From positions 7,243,714 through 7,307,713 of the forward strand of contig NC_135777.1 in the NCBI RefSeq assembly GCF_028453695.1: 64,000 bases of DNA, given 5' to 3'. This document shows positions 25,248-36,900 of the stretch, in pieces (the first letter of the stretch is position 1; each line of letters begins with the position of its first letter). The notes under the pieces were generated by a model that was given only the letters and a program-made list of their open reading frames with translations, ran no database searches and was not told where the DNA came from. This DNA is from Augochlora pura. Lineage: Eukaryota; Arthropoda; Insecta; Hymenoptera; Halictidae. A program made the translations under genes and the position numbers.

Positions 25248-27965
25248 ATGGTTGAAAACAAGTATGCCGAAGTAATCGCTAATTTCGATACAGAAATTCC
25301 AGTTACCGACGCCAAAGGTGCGCGTTCCGCCTTGAGCACCATCAGAGAACACGGTAATTTGAGCGGCTCGCAATTATACCCTGGCAAAGTATTTAAATAC
25401 GTGAAAAATTCGAGAAGCATGAAATACGACGAATTTGACAATTCCACCGGCAAAAAGGAACATTCGACCGAGCCGTTCGACATCGACTTGCTGTTGAAGC
25501 ACTACGCGGGCAATTCGAGCATGGAAAGCTCGATAAACAAAATGTTTGGAACAACGACAAACAAAGGTACACCTTGCTCGCGCGATCCTCTCGATAGCGA
25601 AGTGTGCAAAGGCGCGGATCGGGGGCCGTTGATCGAATTAGGCGCGGTCCACAAAGCATTCAATTTGTTGCCCCCCGAATCCTTCGAAAATGTTTCACCG
25701 CTAGCATCCCGTCTCCGCGATGCCATAATTAAATTACAATCCCTGTTAAGCCGATGCAACAACAACGAATTGGAGCAGATTCTCTCGAGCGATCCATCGA
25801 TCAAACTCTGCGAACGATGCGGGATGATCAGTTACTCGAAGCCTGGTAACGCATCGATGGAGTCACGGCAATCGCCGCCCAGAACATCCTACTTTCTAAA
25901 CACACAAATATTTTCGAGCAAAGACGCCGAGGACATGAAAGCGCGGAAAACTGTGGAAAAGTTTCGGACGAAGAAGCAGCTGTCCGCGAAGCGTTTTGGA
26001 AAGTATTGCGACCGTTATTCCCCCGATTTTCCACAACACAGCGAGAAGAAACAGAATCGTAAATTAACGGAACAGAGATCGGCCGTCGATGTTGAACCGG
26101 ACGACAAGAAATTAGGGAACGCTTCTCAACGAGTGGAGATTATGATCGCCGAACGCGAGAACGGCGTCGAAACGGGAAAGACGCGAATCGTGCAAAGCGT
26201 GGTGAGCGAGCCAAAACCGAATAAAACAAGGGTCCACGATAATGCTGTGCCGAAGAAGAGACACTTGCAAAGCTGTAACAATGTTCTCCAAGCGTCTGAA
26301 TCATTGTTTGCGGAAAGACAAAGACCTACGGCGTTGCGATCCAATGACAAAACTAGCCGCTGCGAAAAGACGGATCAAGATTGTGTTGTTGAACACGCTA
26401 AATTCTTCGAATCAGCTGATCGCAACGCGACGGCTTCTCTGATTGATAGTAACCAATCGTCGACGAGAAGCGAAGGAAGCGCCAACGGAATGAGCGAAAA
26501 GGTGGTAAAAGATATTTCGTACGAAAAGTCAAAAGTGGATGAATCCAGGCCCCAAATTACACCGTCAAAGGACACGGAGGACGCGATGAATCATTGCAGC
26601 GTAGACTCGATCATCGATACGATGACGTATTTGGCACACGGTCCGTTCGATTCTACAGACACCAAGCAAGAAGAACTCGTTGTGCAATTCAACGATGGAG
26701 CCTGGATGCAATCTAGAAACTCTAACAATAGGCGCCGCTTTATTTTACATGCCGACAGAGACTGCGATCCGCGATTAGCCTCCGTATTTAATATGTACGA
26801 CGATAGATCGAAGCGTTTGGATCTGTCCGGGAGCAAAAATAAATACGAAAATGTTAAAAATAGAAGTAACGAACGGTCCGCCAGTCTCACTTGTATGATC
26901 GAAAACGATTCCCTGGAGGATTGCAGCAAAGTGTTGGCCCCGCGACTCGACTCCGATCGCAGCGCTAGCTCCTCGTCCGCGGAAAACATGATACGCGAAT
27001 GGATGAGTTGTCCGCGGAAGAACGAAAGCAACGACGACGTTCATAATCAAGAGATAACGATCAGCTCGTCGCCCCTTATAATCGGATTGGACGTCAAGCT
27101 TCAAACGCCTGGCACCAACGATAAATGCTTGTGCTGCAGAGAGACTTCGATCGATAAGCAACGAGATCTCCAAACTAAGCGTTCGGATGAAAATAAGAAG
27201 AGGGACTTGTCGTCGCCGTCGAACGATCAAGAAGAAGCACACCTGTCGGTGAAACTACGAAATAGGAGTCAGGAGTCGTTGGGCAGCGATGCGAGAAAAA
27301 AGAGATGTAAACAAGTGGATAGCACAGCGAGTAAAAAGTTTGGTATGAGACAGTTTTTCGAATCTCTGAGATCGATTAAAACGGCGAGATCTGCGAAAGC
27401 GAAGGACAGCAAATATTGGAAGTCTTCGACGTTGTCCGGCAAGAATTTGTCGTATAGTTCCATGAAAAATGTTCCGCGGCGGATTAGTTACAACGAGTCG
27501 TCTTTTAAGAGTTTGATAGACGACGACAGGGGGCACGGCGAGGTGGCGAACACTTTGTCGCTTTATCGGAAAATTCTCGAGAACACGAAAGAGTTGGACT
27601 GGGACAGCTTCAAGCGATTCATCGGAAGGCTGCACGCGAGTCAAAAAGCGCTCTGGCGCGATATTTGCAACGCCATTGACAATGAGGCGAAAAGGCTGGC
27701 CGACAAAGGGGACGGCATAACGGAAGTATGTATAGAGATCAGTTCTGTTCGCTGCGAAGGAACAAAGCGCGCGGAAAGACCGTGCAGCAACGAGATCGTG
27801 TTCGAGATGGACATGACGCTCGGCGATGTTGAGGGGTTTCTTGATAGCGAGCCGGCTCCTGCCGAGAAAAGCCAACTTGACACCCTCTGGAGAGCCAGCG
27901 AAGTTATTAGAGTTCGAAATGATCACGTCTGTAATATTGAAGTGGCCTCCAATCAAGCTGAGTAG
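25248..27965 (+). CDS. Uncharacterised 905-residue protein, single coding exon
   Basis: An uninterrupted frame from the ATG at 25248 to the TAG at 27963-27965. The same frame is open upstream to a stop at 25200, so an unseen 5' exon is possible through the AG at 25218-25219. The sequence is more GC-rich than its surroundings, with no long internal low-complexity tract, which supports real coding. The protein is hydrophilic, rich in Ser, Lys, Asp and Arg, without signal peptide or membrane segment. A CERCG motif lies near residue 190. The most globular part is near the C-terminus (27550-27720), with a Trp-rich helical stretch (ELDWDSFKRFIGRLHASQ, then LWRDICNAIDNEAKRLADK). I do not recognise the family. 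It is divergent from the AKAP-like gene; a shared role is speculation. Long antisense frames within it are shadows. Confidence 0.75.
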   Translation: MVENKYAEVIANFDTEIPVTDAKGARSALSTIREHGNLSGSQLYPGKVFKYVKNSRSMKYDEFDNSTGKKEHSTEPFDIDLLLKHYAGNSSMESSINKMFGTTTNKGTPCSRDPLDSEVCKGADRGPLIELGAVHKAFNLLPPESFENVSPLASRLRDAIIKLQSLLSRCNNNELEQILSSDPSIKLCERCGMISYSKPGNASMESRQSPPRTSYFLNTQIFSSKDAEDMKARKTVEKFRTKKQLSAKRFGKYCDRYSPDFPQHSEKKQNRKLTEQRSAVDVEPDDKKLGNASQRVEIMIAERENGVETGKTRIVQSVVSEPKPNKTRVHDNAVPKKRHLQSCNNVLQASESLFAERQRPTALRSNDKTSRCEKTDQDCVVEHAKFFESADRNATASLIDSNQSSTRSEGSANGMSEKVVKDISYEKSKVDESRPQITPSKDTEDAMNHCSVDSIIDTMTYLAHGPFDSTDTKQEELVVQFNDGAWMQSRNSNNRRRFILHADRDCDPRLASVFNMYDDRSKRLDLSGSKNKYENVKNRSNERSASLTCMIENDSLEDCSKVLAPRLDSDRSASSSSAENMIREWMSCPRKNESNDDVHNQEITISSSPLIIGLDVKLQTPGTNDKCLCCRETSIDKQRDLQTKRSDENKKRDLSSPSNDQEEAHLSVKLRNRSQESLGSDARKKRCKQVDSTASKKFGMRQFFESLRSIKTARSAKAKDSKYWKSSTLSGKNLSYSSMKNVPRRISYNESSFKSLIDDDRGHGEVANTLSLYRKILENTKELDWDSFKRFIGRLHASQKALWRDICNAIDNEAKRLADKGDGITEVCIEISSVRCEGTKRAERPCSNEIVFEMDMTLGDVEGFLDSEPAPAEKSQLDTLWRASEVIRVRNDHVCNIEVASNQAE

Positions 27966-28110
27966 ACAATGTTCGCTGCCGCTGTTCGCTTTACGTGTAT
28001 GTTACTTGGACTATACATCTTGCGCGCGTTATATCTCATGTTTCTTTATTTTTTAAATTTCAGTTATTCATCGTGTTGAAACATTAGGCGAAATGTAATG
28101 CACAGTCCTG

Positions 28111-28116
28111 AATAAA
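28111..28116 (+). promoter_or_regulatory. Polyadenylation signal AATAAA
   Basis: AATAAA lies about 145 nt after the stop codon of the 905-codon ORF. It is the first such hexamer downstream on the plus strand that I noticed, and is followed by an AT-rich stretch. Confidence 0.5.
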
Positions 28117-28599
28117 TATATATATGGACACCCTTCCAGATGGAACAATTTTTCTATAATCGAATTAAACGAGTTGAATTTTTTCAGATGATAGAAGAGC
28201 AAGTTTGCTAAACGTACTACATTTCTAGCGAAAATTGCAATCGAGTGCATTCTCTAACTATTTTCATCTGGAAACTGGAACAGTGCATTTTTTAGGTCGC
28301 CGTAATTTTTATATTCGTATACATGACTTCTATGACTTGGTGTATTTAATACTATCTCTTACTATCTTAAAACTATTCAACAATTTACGTCAGATTATGT
28401 CAGGCAAGTGAACGAAGCCTAACAATATTTTTATTGGAAATGTTAATTTCACATCTTATTTTTAGAACAATCGTCAAAAAGATTATACACAGTACGATCG
28501 ATAAAGCGCGTAACAAAATTTATCTTCTAAATATATCGACACAGCTAAATGGTTAAGGTATCTCTACTGTGCCGTATCCAATGGCCGTTACTGTTGTCC

Positions 28600-29583
28600 C
28601 GGCTCTTGTCAGTGAAATTCAAGGCGTTGCGCGTTGATTCGGATAGCGGAGGTTGACCCGTGCCTCATCCCATCTGTAATCATCGTGCTTTATGCAGTAC
28701 TCCAAGAAAATCAGGTAGGTTTTCGGTGGATAAGTAGGTTGGTAGGGATGATGCCGTGGGAAAGGGTGGGTCGGCCCTGGCCGCGCGGCGGTGGTGGTCC
28801 AGCGAGCAGATTCCTGGGCTGATCGATGGAACGACCGGCGCATTGGATTTCCCCGAGAGTAGCGCGCGCATTCCCATCCTTTCCAACAGCATTACGTCCG
28901 TCGTGTGTCGGTGTCTTTCAGTTACTCACGATCCTGCCGCGGTGGTGCATCCACCGGTCCCCGGCTAGAGTGCGGACACATCTACCGAAAAAACGATGCA
29001 ACTGTGTCACTAGGCCGAGTGGCACGTGATCTCTGCCCTGTCCTTGCACGGTGCTGCTGCTGTTGCCTCTTCTTGCATCCGCGACAACGGTTCCACCACG
29101 ATCCCATCGACGAACCCCGATCTCTCCGTGCACCGAGCGATCCGGAAACAGTGCGCGAACGATTCGCCTCCCGAACAATATTAAATCTCGCCGAATTTCA
29201 ACCTCTAGCACGCTCCTCCACATTGTAGCACGGTCGACGCGAAGGTACGTAGCTCGCTAAACGAGACACTCCATATCCGGTTCGATGGGGGAACAGACTG
29301 TCACAACATTGACGGGGAATTGATTGATCCGATGACAGACGGCCGCTGATCGCCGAAGCGTGCTTGTTGCGACGCAAAAACACCGGCCCCCGATGTCGTT
29401 CGGAAGCGAAGACTCGGTGCGTTCGTTATTGCCAGAGAGAAACACGTGGCGCTGGGAACTTGTGATTGATTAATCATTCTCATCCGATCTTATGGTAGGG
29501 CTTCTTCTTCCTCTTTCTATTTTCTACGCTGGCTCGTTCGATGTTAAACGTTCAGCGTTATTATAGATATTCATACTGGAAAT
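28600..29583 (+). promoter_or_regulatory. GC-rich region, likely UNC80 promoter and 5' UTR
   Basis: A CG-rich island just before the UNC80 start codon, with many overlapping open frames that look like a composition effect. Candidate 5' UTR splice sites are donors at CAG|GTAGGT (near 28713) and GCGAAG|GTACGT (after 29244), and an acceptor after a pyrimidine-rich stretch at AACGTTCAG|CG (29555/29556), 28 nt before the ATG. This suggests one or more untranslated first exons. None is proven. Confidence 0.4.
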
Positions 29584-32500
29584 ATGGATAAACGACGGTC
29601 CGTCGACGCGAACCTGCAGGAACTGGCCTTGCCCATTCCAGTTCAGATGTTCCTTTGGCAACAGCTGAGGTACAAGCTCTCTTTAAAGCGCTCGAGTTTG
29701 TTTAACCCCTTAACAGCGAGACACGATATCTAGCAGACTCTACTGCAAATATTATCGCTTATTGTTTCTACTATAAGCGGATCCAGGTTATGTTTAATTT
29801 TTATGTATAAATTAATGTCGTATTCATTTTATAAACGATATATTTTAATGAGCCACAAATTCGGATGTCCGCAGTTATGGGTTAACGAAATTCGAAGAGT
29901 TTAAGCTATTTTTATTGAAGAAATTGTACTATTATTTCGGAGTCAAATTAATTTATTAATTCGCGTCGAAGTGGTTCGCAGAATTCCCTCGATCCTGCAT
30001 TAAAGAAGTTCAACTGCTACGCAGTATCTGTTCCAAGTATATCGGCGATTTTCAAAGATATTTTAAGAACCGCTCGATTGATTTTGTTCACTCTGTATGT
30101 AACAATCGACCGGACAATAATTGGATACTGCAATTAGTTGAACATATCAAATGATAATAAATGAACAAAATTTTATTCGATAGTTATTCTAAAATACGCA
30201 GGCAGCTAATTACAAAATTAAAACCGCAATTAGAATTTTGACAATTCATTTGTCCGTAAAATTACATTAGATGCAACAATAGAAAGAGTTATTATTGCAT
30301 TGATTAGGGTATTTTTCCTGTTAGCTATCCAAGCTCGACTTAATTATTACGTTTATGTTTACAGGCCATTTATACGTTCGAAATTAGGCAAGCTACACGA
30401 GGCATTATGCACGGTAAAAATTTTCATTTATTTATAAGTGTTTCTTTATTTGAGAAAGAATGGGAAAAGAATGATTGCGTGTATATGCGTACGAGCGACG
30501 TAAAACGGTATTGTTTGGAATAAATGTGGACAAACTCGTGTCAAGATGTTTAACAAAAATTCTTCAGAGACATTATTCGTGTTAATAACGGAATTTTATA
30601 ATTAAAACTCCGATGTTTCGGAAGATTTCTCGCTTTAGTTATAATCAGGATAATAAATTCTTTGAGGTTAGTATTAAACATTTTTTTATACAACAGTAGC
30701 GCGTTTCTTCTTCGAGAAGATGATTATTTATTCTCTTAGAAGTACACCTTATTCATTAAACACGTTAATATATCCAGAAATTGATTTTGAAAGTACTTTG
30801 CAAAACCAGACGAGTCGATGTCATAGAATGTACATTATAACACTAACTGTATACTTAAATACTCGATTCAAGGTCAGGTTATGTCACAAACAAACGCATG
30901 CAGAATATTATCTTGCTTCGAAAAGTTCGTCCGGTATGAATGTTCGTTTCTTATCTTACATTTCTGTGTGATGTACATACCACAAAATACAGCTGATCAC
31001 GAAAACAGAAAGATAGCAAGGATTTTCTGTATGGCAAAGATTATCAGGTAGAAATCTCTAAAAACTCAGGTGAAAAATAGCATTACGCCACCGTCGAGTT
31101 TGTGTGTCGGTTTCGAAAACAATGTGTTCAAGCTTTTTGCACTCGTGAAATCTGGCAGAAAATTATCGAGCACCTTTGAAACTAATATCGCATCAATTGT
31201 TATTATAAATATTTGCTTAAAATATTAATGATATTTCGAAAACTGCTTTGAATCGAAAATTTGAAGAAATTAGTTTGATCGTCGATTTCACGTCGTGCAA
31301 AAATTCCTTGCAAAACTATGTCCCGTCGAACCCTTGGTTTTCCAATACCTGTCCCACCTGCACTAACAAAAGTAACCTCCTCTGCGCTGCCGCCTCCACG
31401 TGTCATCTGCAGTTCTGTCAACTCGCGCCAGGCCATCATGTAAGTTCGCTAAGCTTGGATGCCTGCCTGTTTCCCCGATGCTTGCAAATTTACTATTCAA
31501 TTAATTCCGATGAAACTTTTCTTTAGAAATAGTTAGCGATCGACTAGCAATTACATTCGAATCCGCTTGTGACTGCAATTACGGCGGATTGCTTTTTCCT
31601 AATAGATTAACGTTCTGGCGTTTACAACAACCGAATACGTTGATTCATACACGAATGACTACACCGCATGCATTTCTTTCTTCGGAATTTGAGGTTATCA
31701 GGATACACTGACTATTCGAACAATAAATTGCGGCGCTAATAAGACCTTATTTCGTAGAAATGAATTTCAGACGAGATTCGAAGGATTAGAAACATTTGGG
31801 ACGCATTGAACATTTTGATTCATTAATAATTAATAAAATCCCTGTCGAGACAATAGAATCCCTGTTAAAGTGAGTGATTTATCACTGAACTGCGGATTTT
31901 ATGCTTTCGTGGTAAAAACGAGCAGTTAAAATATAAAATTGTAAGGATGTAAGAAAAATTCGACAATATTGTTACACTATTCTTAACTTATCATAATTAT
32001 TAAAGGAACAATTTATTTTTGTTTAATTTCTGTTTCTTGTATTCGTTGTGGAGAATTGTTATTCTGCATAGAGATCCGCAGCCTATTTATCGCATTCGCT
32101 GTAACCTTAGCCTAATTAGCCCTCGTAAAAAATTCTGAAAAATGATCTTGACATATAATAACGGTATCGTATCCTGTACTTTTTTAAGCACTGCAACATT
32201 AGTAGTATCTCCTAGGCGTGTAGGCATGGTTTTAAGTTGGAAAAGTAATGTTTTGAATCGAACAGTTTCGCATACCTTTTAGCACCGTTTGGTATGATAC
32301 TAACACTAGATCACCAGTATCACCTACCTTTTAACACAGTTTTGATAGGCTCACTCTTTTAATACCACAGTAAAATGAAAAATATTTTTGTACATTTCAA
32401 TAGAAATATATTAAATATAGAAATTTTAAATATTTATATATTTAAGTGTAAAATATAAGTTTATATATTTAAATGTAAAATATAAATTTATATATTTAAA

Positions 32501-33994
32501 TATAAATGTTTTAAACATAGAAATGTTATATATTTCAATCTCATCAATACACTTGTTTGATATCAATTTATCAAATTGTGCGATGCAGTAATGTATTATA
32601 ACTATAGCTTTGCATTTTATTATTGTCGCAAGCACTTTCTTTCTACTTCTTCCTTTTCTCTTATTTCTTCACTATTTTACAATCTTCTTTTTATTATATC
32701 TTACGGAATTATACGCTAATAACAATTATTTCAATTTCAATGCATACGTAGGAAACGAAGGAAGCTTGCACGGTGAGTATTTTAAACCATTTAATTAAAT
32801 ACTGATCAGTTTTGTCATTCTGTAGATATTCATTTAATATGGGGTACTTAAAGGTACTTGAATAATTATCCGAGAATGTCGAATAAAATTTTGTTTGTTA
32901 AAGATTTAAATGATTTAAATGGATCCAAGTATCGCGCTATAATCGTTGACGCATCAGTAGTCGATTGATGAAATTAGCCCCGCAGGAACCGGAATATTTC
33001 AACGCATCCTTTGATCTTATACTTGTAGTCTCTCGAGAAGGTGTTGGTACAGAATCTCCGCAATGATCTGACGCCCAGCTTGAACCGGATATTGGGCAAC
33101 GTGCCACGGTGGCATTTGATCCAAGCCGCTCTTCCCTACGTTCTCCATGCCACGGCCAATCACCTGCACAATAGGTGGGTTTTTGTGCCTTTGTAAACTC
33201 TATCTATAAAAATCTGTTTGTTTTCATTGTCACGCGAAAATCGGTCCCTATTTAATCCTCAAGGAAGGACTTTCAAACTCTCGGCGCCATGGAGACGACG
33301 CTTCTTTACATACTCCATTGGATACTCCTCGACGCCGCCGAAGAATGCGCGGAGACCGAGACCGATTCCGGAAGCCCGTTTTACTACTTGTTTTCTATAC
33401 CCACCATGACCGTGAGTGTTTCTCAAATTAATCATTTCGCAAACGATCGACCAATAGTCGAATGACGAAAATTACTCGTTTGTATATTACAGAAAAATAA
33501 TTGACTCTTGTTCTTTTAATTTTAAATAAATTCAATTCTAATTTCTACCAAACAGAGATAATTTTGACCAAAGATGGTATAATTATCACTGAAAAATATA
33601 TGATTTTCAACAAGTTACGTTGTTCTTAAATACACCATACCATTTCTACAAATAGTGTTTGTTAATGAAAACAAGCACAGTCTAATTATAAGTATAATTT
33701 TTAATTTTAATAATTTGTTCAATTTATTTATCAGAGCTTGATAGAATATTCATTTTCGACAGTTGTTCGTCTACCTCTTCGCCCCCTTGTGCAATCATCT
33801 GAAAGACATCGACTTCAAAACAAACCTGCGGTTGGAGAACGGCTTAAAAATATGGACGTCGCTGTGCGAATGCCGGCATCCGGATACGCCTTGCTTCACC
33901 GCTCACTGCAGGATTAAGCCCCAAGCTTTATGGAATCGCTCTTTCAAGTCTTCTAAACAACACCAGATATCCGACGATGTATTCGTCGGCGGGA
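29584..33994 (+). CDS. unc80: UNC80 exons 1-5 (residues about 1-220)
   Basis: Exons: 29584-29669, 30365-30413, 33029-33174, 33264-33411 and 33763-33994. They carry the conserved N-terminus (FLWQQLR-PFIRSKLGKLHEALC), the RWHLIQAALPYVLHATANHL helix, TLLYILHWILLDAAEE and LFVYLFAPLCNHLKDID, all of which align by eye with human UNC80 in the same order. The start codon context is GAAATATGG, and the next upstream codons are not conserved. Intron 2 is long (30414-33028) and holds no recognised exon. Confidence 0.93.
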
Positions 33995-36900
33995 GTGAGT
34001 TGCTTTCATTTTCTCTTTGCAGTTTGTAATGTATATTCAATTATTTTAAATTTAATTATATACTCGTACTTGTATGATTTTCAGACGTTGAAAGCCCGCC
34101 TAGCCAATCAGTGAGTGCTTTTTCGGACCAAAGCATCGACAAACAATCGAAACAGCAAGACGACGATGTAAGCGAATTAAAGAGTGCGACGCAGTTGGAG
34201 AAAATGAGAGAATTATCTTCAATAACAGCCTGATCAATAAATACGAATCAGTAAAAGCAAACGAGACTGTATCGATTTTGGTAAACGTGTATTTTAGAAG
34301 TAACTCAGAAATCTCTATTTTCACATTTTTCACGTGTGAGATATTAAAAATAGTGAGAAACAAAGTGCTTTTACTGTTTTATATTCGGTTTCCTTATGTC
34401 TGTTATAAGCGCATAAAATTCGCATTCATAATATAATCCGTTTTGATTTAATAATAATTAATTAATAATGTTAATAATTGTCAGAACACTTGGGTATCAT
34501 CGCCAAAGGATACTATATTTCCTGAGACTATCCCCGAGGAGAGTTCCGGCGCAGAAGACGAACACGTAGTGAGTATTCGGATGAAACGACTTTAAATTAA
34601 CCACACGTTATGATCAATGAAATAATAGAATACCTTTGTTAGGTTATCTTCAGATTACCATCTCTCAGCGAATCGGAAAAAGCGCTCGATGGGGTAACGC
34701 ATAATTTTAATTATGTCACATTAAACTTGATATTAATTTCTTGTACGATTTTACTTTTTCGCGTGACTATTCCGATCCTTTTTATTCTATTTGCTATTCT
34801 ATTTTATTCTATCAGCTGTTCTGTTCTTATTATCGTCGTACAGGTTTCTATTATTTATTCAAGCAATTTGTAAATTAATTTAGGGGCAAGGCAGCATATT
34901 TCACGTGGCTATGGGTCGAACGGACGATTTTTCTAAATCAACGTTGACGATCGAACAAGTCACAGCAATTTCAGGACTGGATAAACCATATCAGGATAAA
35001 ACCTTAACCATCGGGTTTGTAATTTACACCTGTACCTTAAACTTGATCAACACGTTCGCTATCGTCATTCCCTTTGTTCATAGTCCTAACATTTTTTCGG
35101 AATTTTTCGAAATGTTCATCGTACTTAAATTAAAAAGTCATAGACTTAAAAGAAAAATCTAATTGTTCTTTTCTAAATGAAATTAATATTTTATACCACT
35201 AATATTTTATTTGATATCACTAGTAGCGAACATGTTAATTGATCGCGACGTAACACGATTCTAAAACGGACAACTGTTTGTTTAGTCGAGTGGCGGAGAA
35301 GGAGAGAGCAGACAGATACCATAAAATGGAGAAAGAATCGCAGGAGGCTTCGAGAACGAAAACGTCGGGTTCTCAAAAAGTTGGAGCCAGCGAATCCAGT
35401 ACACCAGGACCCATAAACAGTATCGCCGTTGACATGGACGTTCGCGCTGCTACTTTTCTAGACGTAGCTGTTCTTAGGTGCCTTTTCGTTCCCCAGTGGC
35501 AGGAGGAAGGTGTCCATTGGGCTCTACAATTTTTATATCATCGGTAATTGTTTCTTATGTAACTAATGATGAGCAACAATGTTTTAAAAAAATAATACTA
35601 GAACAGTAATGCTTTTGACTGTTCAACGAACGAATTTAAAATCGAATACCCTAGTAAAGTTACACAGTATTTTTTAAATTACTAAACAGTTATTTTATGA
35701 ACTAACAGATTACGTATGATCAATGAAGAAACGTCGGTGCAACAAATGCCACGTCGCCGCAGCAATTCCCTACCAATCCCAAAAATTGAAGTGTCGATTT
35801 ATCAAAGTCCTGAAAGCAAGAAGAAGGACGTGGCGAAGGAACTTATAGAAGTGCCGGAGGTTCGAGAGGTGACTTTATTAACCGGTGCGCACAGATTTAT
35901 CATTCCTTGACGCGTGTCGTATATAACGTCCTCGTCCGATTGTTTTTTAAAATATTCTCGTAGGACACGACGGCGAGCCGAATCATACGAGACGCGCCAG
36001 CGAGAAGAAGAAGAGAATGAAAATGGCCGATCTCAAGGCTTTCGTCGAAACGAAATTGTTGTCGAAATCGGAGAAGGCACTTGAGAAAATTGGCCAGGAG
36101 GAACCCAAGATGCTGTTCGAACAGGTGAATTATGCCGATATTATTACTTGAACGTTTTTCAGACATTTCGAAATGAGAAATATTTTGACACACACGTTCA
36201 ATTTTTCAATATGTATATACGCACATGATAGCATATATCTACAAGTTCTTCAATTTGTCACAATATTTGTATATTTCCATGCAATCCATTTTAAAAATTT
36301 AACGATACGTTTCAAAACATTTTTTTTTATAATTTTGTACAGAAAAATCTTCGAAGTGTACCAGAAATGGAAATATTTTTGCTCTCTACCGATGGACACC
36401 TACCATTTTTCGTATAGATCATATCGATTAGGTTGTACGATTATGCAATTGCCAATTTGGATTGAGATACAAGCAATGTATTCTTCAAATACTAATCAGT
36501 TATGAAAAATATTTGATTTTTCCTATACAATTAAAGCGAAAGTAAAAAATATCTTTAAAGCTAAAATTAAAATTTTCGCTAAAACAGATTTATTAAATTT
36601 TCTCTTAACGCGCAAGATTAAATTGTTCCAATCCATGCAAATATCAATTGTCATATAGTACAACTTCGAATATTCGGCGAAGAATACCTAAAAACTCTAC
36701 GACACAGTATTACATAAAATTATTTCAACTACATTCTCGCATGATCAACGTACTGGGTAAATTCACACACGAATGCTCTTTTCTATCACCTTATCTGCTG
36801 ATGTACAGACACATTACCTACTACCGAATAGCATTTTTATCGTTAGAAGCATTCATTAGTGATAAATTTGCTAACGTTCTATTAACGATAAATATATTAA

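Noticed and set aside
26591..27956. Long minus-strand open frames (up to 233 codons) opposite the 905-codon ORF
   Set aside because: They are shadows of the GC-richer coding strand, lack their own starts or splice signals, and have no recognisable protein character.
35869..35884. Donor GAG|GTGACT for UNC80 exon 11
   Set aside because: Its phase forces a stop in exon 12; the donor at 35884/35885 keeps the conserved frame open.
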